36,914 nucleotides of DNA from an uncultured Bacteroidota bacterium (GTDB lineage Bacteria > Bacteroidota > Bacteroidia > Bacteroidales > UBA12481). Every line of letters begins with the position of its first letter. Position 1 is the stretch's first letter. This document shows, piece after piece, positions 33,199 through 36,914 of the stretch. The translations under genes were made by a program, and so were the position numbers. The stretch is from assembly GCA_903919925.1 (NCBI GenBank), contig CAIXKO010000536.1:1-36914 (forward strand), given 5' to 3'. The notes below the pieces were generated by a model that worked only from the letters and a program-made list of their open reading frames with translations, was not told the DNA's origin and did no database searches.

Positions 33199-34792
33199 AG
33201 ATTTGTTAAAAGCCATGAAATATATTGTTTTAGCAATATTCATGGGTACCGGTTCTATCTTTATACATGCACAATCATCAGATAACATCAATCGCCGGGG
33301 AATGCTCTTTTATGAGCCTGCCCCGGATAATCCGGCTGCGGACGTATGGTGTTTTAAAAAGGATAGTCTTTGGTATGTTTATACCCTCGATGGCTTTGGT
33401 CAGAATTCGATTGGAGTTGCGGTATCTCCTGATTTAATGTTTTATGAAAGACGGGGTGTAGCGATTCCCAGTGATCCAGGCACCTGGGAGAATTCACTTT
33501 TTGGGGGAGATGTTTTTAATTGGAAGGGTAAGAATTACATGCTCTATTCTGCTCCCGGACCAGGTTATAATAATGCCATCGGTTTAGCTGAGTCGGAGGA
33601 TTTGCTTAATTGGGTTAAATATCCCGGTAACCCCGTGATGAGGCATCCTGATGCCCGCTGGTATGACGGAGCTTTACCTGATGGTATGAGGGGCGGCACT
33701 TCATGCCGGGATGTGACTGTTATCGAAGATGCTTCCACAGATGAATGGGTTTATTGCTGCTTCACAGCGAGCACAGGCAGGGGCGATTTTTACCGGCGCG
33801 GATGTATCGGACTTGCCCGTAGTAAGAATTTGATTGATTGGGAATATCTTCCTCCCTTATTTTCACCAGGAATTTATACTGCCATGGAAGTCCCCAGAGT
33901 ATGTAAAATTGGCAATAAATGGTTCCTTACCTGGCTGACTGCTCCGTGGTATGGAATCCGTACTGACGAAGATTTCGGGCAACGTGCTTTTTCATGGGGT
34001 GAAACAATGATTCATTATGCAGTAGCAGATAATTCCTTGGGTCCATATCATTTACCTGAAGATCCTACTTTATTCCGGGGATATTTCAGTCCCTATGTAA
34101 TTGACCTGGTTCATGGAGAGCGTGAGATACTTGTAACCACCACCATGTTCAAACAACTAGGGAAAGGTTCCGATGCCAGAGAACGGTGCGGCTTAATGCC
34201 GGCTATGCCGGTTCGCCAGGCAGAAAGCAATAAGGAAAAGCTAGAAGTATGTTTTCCTGAGAAGCTACGTGACATCTTTAATAAACAGATCCCTGTTATC
34301 GAACCTTTATTGGTTAATAACCCCTTGCCCGGGTTTCTTGATGTTGAAAGAAATAAGGATAATTTTTCTTTTACTAATACTTCAAATCGTGTTGTTGAAT
34401 TAACCGAAGCAACTGGCTCTGAGTTTTTAGTGGATGTGAACTTCAATCTTGAATCAGGCAGAGCAGGGTTGATAACACGATATGATGAAAAAAATAGAAA
34501 CGGTTGTGTGGTCCTTGTAGATCCACTACGGAAAGAACTCCAATTTGGAGAGTTGGCTCCCATGTATGAAAAGGGAATAATATTGAAAGTCCGTGACCGA
34601 TTCAATATTCCTTCTGCCATCAACCGGCAATTTAAATTATCGGTAATTCAGTCTGTTAATTATCAATTGGTTTTTATAGATAAAGTTTTCATCGGAGCTT
34701 TTTCTTTTGCACACCGGGGTAAAGGTGTTATCGGTTTATTTTTGGAGAATGCTACCGGGAACGCTTTTATAGAAGGTATACATGCTTACTGA
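33188..34792 (+). CDS. GH43/GH32-like five-bladed beta-propeller glycosidase-like protein, exported
   Basis: The 534-residue product has a signal peptide (KYIVLAIFMGTGSIFIHAQ); a second ATG at 33215 is equally good and would remove the overlap with the GH2 gene. Residues about 40-320 show repeated propeller blades (SLWYVYTLDG, GKNYMLYSAPG, DEWVYCCFTAS, GNKWFLTWLTAPW). Candidate triad residues are Asp52 (PAADVW), Asp175 in CRDVTV (like the RDP motif of GH32) and Glu234 in TAMEVPRV, the order expected of the GH32/43/68 superfamily. Residues about 370-534 form a C-terminal beta-sandwich as in GH32 proteins. The motifs are too different for a family number. It would act in the periplasm on a furanose- or pyranose-containing oligosaccharide; the sugar is unknown. 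Confidence 0.78.
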   Translation: MKNRDLLKAMKYIVLAIFMGTGSIFIHAQSSDNINRRGMLFYEPAPDNPAADVWCFKKDSLWYVYTLDGFGQNSIGVAVSPDLMFYERRGVAIPSDPGTWENSLFGGDVFNWKGKNYMLYSAPGPGYNNAIGLAESEDLLNWVKYPGNPVMRHPDARWYDGALPDGMRGGTSCRDVTVIEDASTDEWVYCCFTASTGRGDFYRRGCIGLARSKNLIDWEYLPPLFSPGIYTAMEVPRVCKIGNKWFLTWLTAPWYGIRTDEDFGQRAFSWGETMIHYAVADNSLGPYHLPEDPTLFRGYFSPYVIDLVHGEREILVTTTMFKQLGKGSDARERCGLMPAMPVRQAESNKEKLEVCFPEKLRDIFNKQIPVIEPLLVNNPLPGFLDVERNKDNFSFTNTSNRVVELTEATGSEFLVDVNFNLESGRAGLITRYDEKNRNGCVVLVDPLRKELQFGELAPMYEKGIILKVRDRFNIPSAINRQFKLSVIQSVNYQLVFIDKVFIGAFSFAHRGKGVIGLFLENATGNAFIEGIHAY

Positions 34793-34866
34793 AAAAATCC
34801 GATAAAATTGGCAGATTCAGTTCTTGAAGCTCAACAAAAGAATATTAAAAACACAGATAAAAAAGT

Positions 34867-36258
34867 ATGAAAAACAAAAACAACATGCTGTATATAATAT
34901 TTATATCGGCTGTTTCTGCTCTGGGTGGTATTTTATTTGGTTATGACACAGGTGTGGTGTCAGGAACCATATCAGAGGTAACCACCCAATTTAATTTGGA
35001 TTCCATTCAGCAAGGATGGTTTGTAAGCAGTGCATTGCTTGGCGCCATCCTGGGTGTTGCCAGTGCCGGTTTGCTGAGCGATTTCTTTGGAAGGAAGAGA
35101 ACACTCATTATCTCTGCCATTCTCTTTACTGTACTTGGTGTGGGCTGTGCCTTGGCCAATAGCTTTTACGAGCTGGTCTGTTACCGGATAATCGGAGGAT
35201 TAGCCATTGGCATTGTGTCCATCGTTTCCCCTTTGTACATATCCGAGATGTCTGTACCTAAATATAGGGGACGGTTGGTTTCCTTGTACCAGTTAGCCAT
35301 TACTATAGGATTTTTATGTTCGTATTTAATAAACTACTTCCTCATGGACTTTGGGAAATCCCACATTTTCGAATCCCCCTTGCTACATAAAATATTTAAT
35401 GCTGAAATCTGGCGAGGCATGCTGGGCATGGAAGCTGTTCCTGCAATTCTTTTTCTGGTGGTTCTCTTCTATATACCCGAAAGCCCCCGATGGCTTGTTT
35501 TAAGGCGCAAGGAGCAAAGTGCGCTGTCGATCCTTCAACGGATTTATAATGACCAACCCGATGCAGCACAAGAATTAAGCAACATAAAAAGTGTTGCAGC
35601 GATCAAGGAGAAATCGGAATGGAAATCCTTGTTTCAGCCAGGTATATTCAAAGTGGTGGTCATTGGCTTATCCATTGCCATGCTGGGACAGTTCATGGGT
35701 ATCAACGCGGTTATGTATTATGGTCCTGCTATTTTCAAGGATTCCGGACTTTCCGATGGGGATTCCTTATTTTATCAGGTATTGGTGGGATTGGTAAATG
35801 TGCTTACCACGGTGCTGGCATTGCTGATTATTGATAAGGTGGGTAGAAAAAAGCTGGTCTATTATGGGGTTAGCAGTATTTTTGTATCCTTGCTTGCCAT
35901 TGCTTTTTACTTTGAATTTGGCAAAACATTGGACATTCCATCGGTGGTATTACTCATATTATTCCTTTTCTACGCATTTTCATGCGCTATCTCCATTTGT
36001 GCAGTAATCTGGGTATTATTATCTGAACTATATCCGTTAAAAGTCAGAGGTGTCGCTATGTCAATAGCAGGATTTTCGCTTTGGGTTGGCAGCTTTCTGG
36101 TAGGGCAACTTACGCCCTGGATGCTGCAAACGCTATCTCCCGCAGGAACATTTGTTTTATTTTCCCTGATGTGTATTCCATATATGCTGATCGTATGGAA
36201 ATTAGTTCCTGAAACAATGGGGAAATCGCTTGAAGAAATTGAATCCAACTGGAATTAA
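34867..36258 (+). CDS. MFS sugar porter (XylE/GLUT-like)
   Basis: The 463-residue product has 12 predicted membrane segments and sugar-porter hallmarks: GGILFGYDTGVVSG at the first segment, DFFGRKRT in the 2-3 loop, PESPRWL before the central loop, GQFMGINAVMYYGP at segment 7 (the usual QQ.SGINA... has Gly at the first Gln), and the C-terminal VPETMGKSLEEIE. These porters move hexoses or pentoses by proton symport across the inner membrane. With the sodium symporter at 18536 it gives the locus two independent monomer importers, suggesting at least two different released sugars. The gap of 74 bp upstream shows no clear promoter or terminator. Confidence 0.94.
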   Translation: MKNKNNMLYIIFISAVSALGGILFGYDTGVVSGTISEVTTQFNLDSIQQGWFVSSALLGAILGVASAGLLSDFFGRKRTLIISAILFTVLGVGCALANSFYELVCYRIIGGLAIGIVSIVSPLYISEMSVPKYRGRLVSLYQLAITIGFLCSYLINYFLMDFGKSHIFESPLLHKIFNAEIWRGMLGMEAVPAILFLVVLFYIPESPRWLVLRRKEQSALSILQRIYNDQPDAAQELSNIKSVAAIKEKSEWKSLFQPGIFKVVVIGLSIAMLGQFMGINAVMYYGPAIFKDSGLSDGDSLFYQVLVGLVNVLTTVLALLIIDKVGRKKLVYYGVSSIFVSLLAIAFYFEFGKTLDIPSVVLLILFLFYAFSCAISICAVIWVLLSELYPLKVRGVAMSIAGFSLWVGSFLVGQLTPWMLQTLSPAGTFVLFSLMCIPYMLIVWKLVPETMGKSLEEIESNWN

Positions 36259-36270
36259 GGGGGAATGCTA

Positions 36271-36914
36271 ATGAATCATTCTAACCACCGGTTGACTGGA
36301 AAAGAGCGGGCCCTTAATGGCATGCTGAATATGAAAACGGATAGGATAAGTGTGCATCCTGCAATTGATGTAAGCTATTCTGCCAGACTGTATGGGAAAA
36401 ATGTCGGTGAATGTTTCATGGATCCCGGACTTCATGCAAGAGCTTTGGAAAATGTGTTTTGTTCACATCCGGAAATAGATGGTTTATATGTTAATCTCTG
36501 TTTATCTCCGGACTCGTTTGAAAAAACCTGGAAAGAAGGCAGTGATACGTATGTTTTAGATAATGGCGGAATGACATGGTTTGTTCCTCCGGATGATGTG
36601 GGATCAGTCAAAGCGCATCAAATACATAAAATCGACGACTTTCTCCTGAAAACACAGAATCCCTTAAAAGAGGGCATTATTGGAACATACACAGCAATTT
36701 CTCAAGAAATAAAAGACCAATATCTTATTGTTCCCGGACTTACGGGCCCCTTCAGCCAATTGGTTTTTATGCTCGGGCTAACCGAAACGCTCCTTTTGAT
36801 TTATGATCAGCCAGATGAATTGAAGCAGGCGTTGGAATGGCGTACTCAAAAAGCCATTGAATGGGCTGACGAATTTATTAAAAAAGGGGTAGAATGTGTA
36901 TGGATTGGCGAAGG
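36271..36914 (+). CDS. Uroporphyrinogen-decarboxylase-family protein, cut by the right edge
   Basis: An open frame of 214 complete codons runs from ATG 36271 to the window end. AGGGGG at 36258-36263 is properly spaced for this ATG, whereas the ATG at 36265 is too close to it. The opening LTGKERALNGMLNMKTDRISVHP and the later PGLTGPFSQLVFMLG and EWADEFIKKGVECVWIGE match the URO-D/methylcobamide methyltransferase superfamily. True HemE is unlikely: the gene is 12 bp after a sugar porter in a catabolic cluster, and the N-terminus differs. Members in such clusters are often annotated as URO-D but may be corrinoid-linked methyltransferases, for example acting on O-methylated substrates. Which applies cannot be seen from the truncated protein. 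Confidence 0.75.
   Translation, partial: MNHSNHRLTGKERALNGMLNMKTDRISVHPAIDVSYSARLYGKNVGECFMDPGLHARALENVFCSHPEIDGLYVNLCLSPDSFEKTWKEGSDTYVLDNGGMTWFVPPDDVGSVKAHQIHKIDDFLLKTQNPLKEGIIGTYTAISQEIKDQYLIVPGLTGPFSQLVFMLGLTETLLLIYDQPDELKQALEWRTQKAIEWADEFIKKGVECVWIGE

Noticed and set aside
34111-34623. 170-residue minus-strand ORF inside the propeller gene
   Set aside because: Fully antisense to a conserved coding frame, low-complexity Ser/Arg-rich product, no gene context.
1-36914. CRISPR arrays, tRNA/rRNA genes, insertion sequences, integrases
   Set aside because: No regularly spaced direct repeats, no recognisable RNA genes and no transposase or integrase-like ORF were seen.

Overview
The window looks like a chromosome segment of a member of the Bacteroidota. 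It carries a SusC/SusD outer-membrane glycan importer pair, a FecR-type anti-sigma factor with a DUF4974-like C-terminus, a SusC with an N-terminal STN signalling domain, a candidate TAnnTTTG-type promoter and mostly A-rich translation starts. Genus cannot be read from the sequence. All recognised genes are on the + strand.

Layout. (1) 1-4682, left flank: a short, apparently internally deleted glycosidase-like ORF running in from the left edge; the selenium genes yedF and selD; and a large lipoprotein with a GH67-like N-terminal region. (2) 4683-11467, the core of a polysaccharide utilisation locus (PUL): a candidate promoter, a strong intrinsic terminator hairpin inside the leader, fecR, susC and susD, closed by a perfect 14-bp terminator stem. 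No sigma-factor gene lies beside fecR in the window. (3) 11686-36914, about 25 kb of collinear, tightly packed catabolic genes. They are three tandem paralogs A, B and C of an unrecognised large exported protein; a sodium:solute symporter; a Gfo/Idh/MocA oxidoreductase; a sugar isomerase/epimerase-like TIM barrel; a glutamine-amidotransferase-like protein coupled to a ceramidase-like protein without a signal peptide; paralog D; a six-hairpin glycosidase-like protein; paralog E; a GH2 glycosidase; a GH43/GH32-like five-bladed propeller; an MFS sugar porter; and the start of a uroporphyrinogen-decarboxylase-family gene cut by the right edge.

The most striking content is the five-copy family (A 11686-13920, B 13917-16154, C 16151-18412, D 24800-27034, E 29171-31336). 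Each copy is about 720-755 residues. Each has an export signal (four lipoprotein-type, one apparently signal-peptidase-I type), an N-terminal alpha/beta domain with invariant short motifs, and a C-terminal Trp-rich helical region resembling an (alpha/alpha)6 glycosidase toroid. I cannot assign them to a named CAZy family. They are the best candidate here for an undescribed enzyme family.

Working model (inference): the SusC/D pair imports an oligosaccharide, and SusC signals inward through FecR. GH2, the GH43-like protein, the six-hairpin protein and the five paralogs cleave it at the cell surface or in the periplasm. The symporter and MFS porter bring monomers into the cytoplasm. The oxidoreductase and isomerase remodel the released sugar, perhaps helped by the cytoplasmic ceramidase-like, GATase-like and URO-D-family proteins. 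The substrate is unknown.
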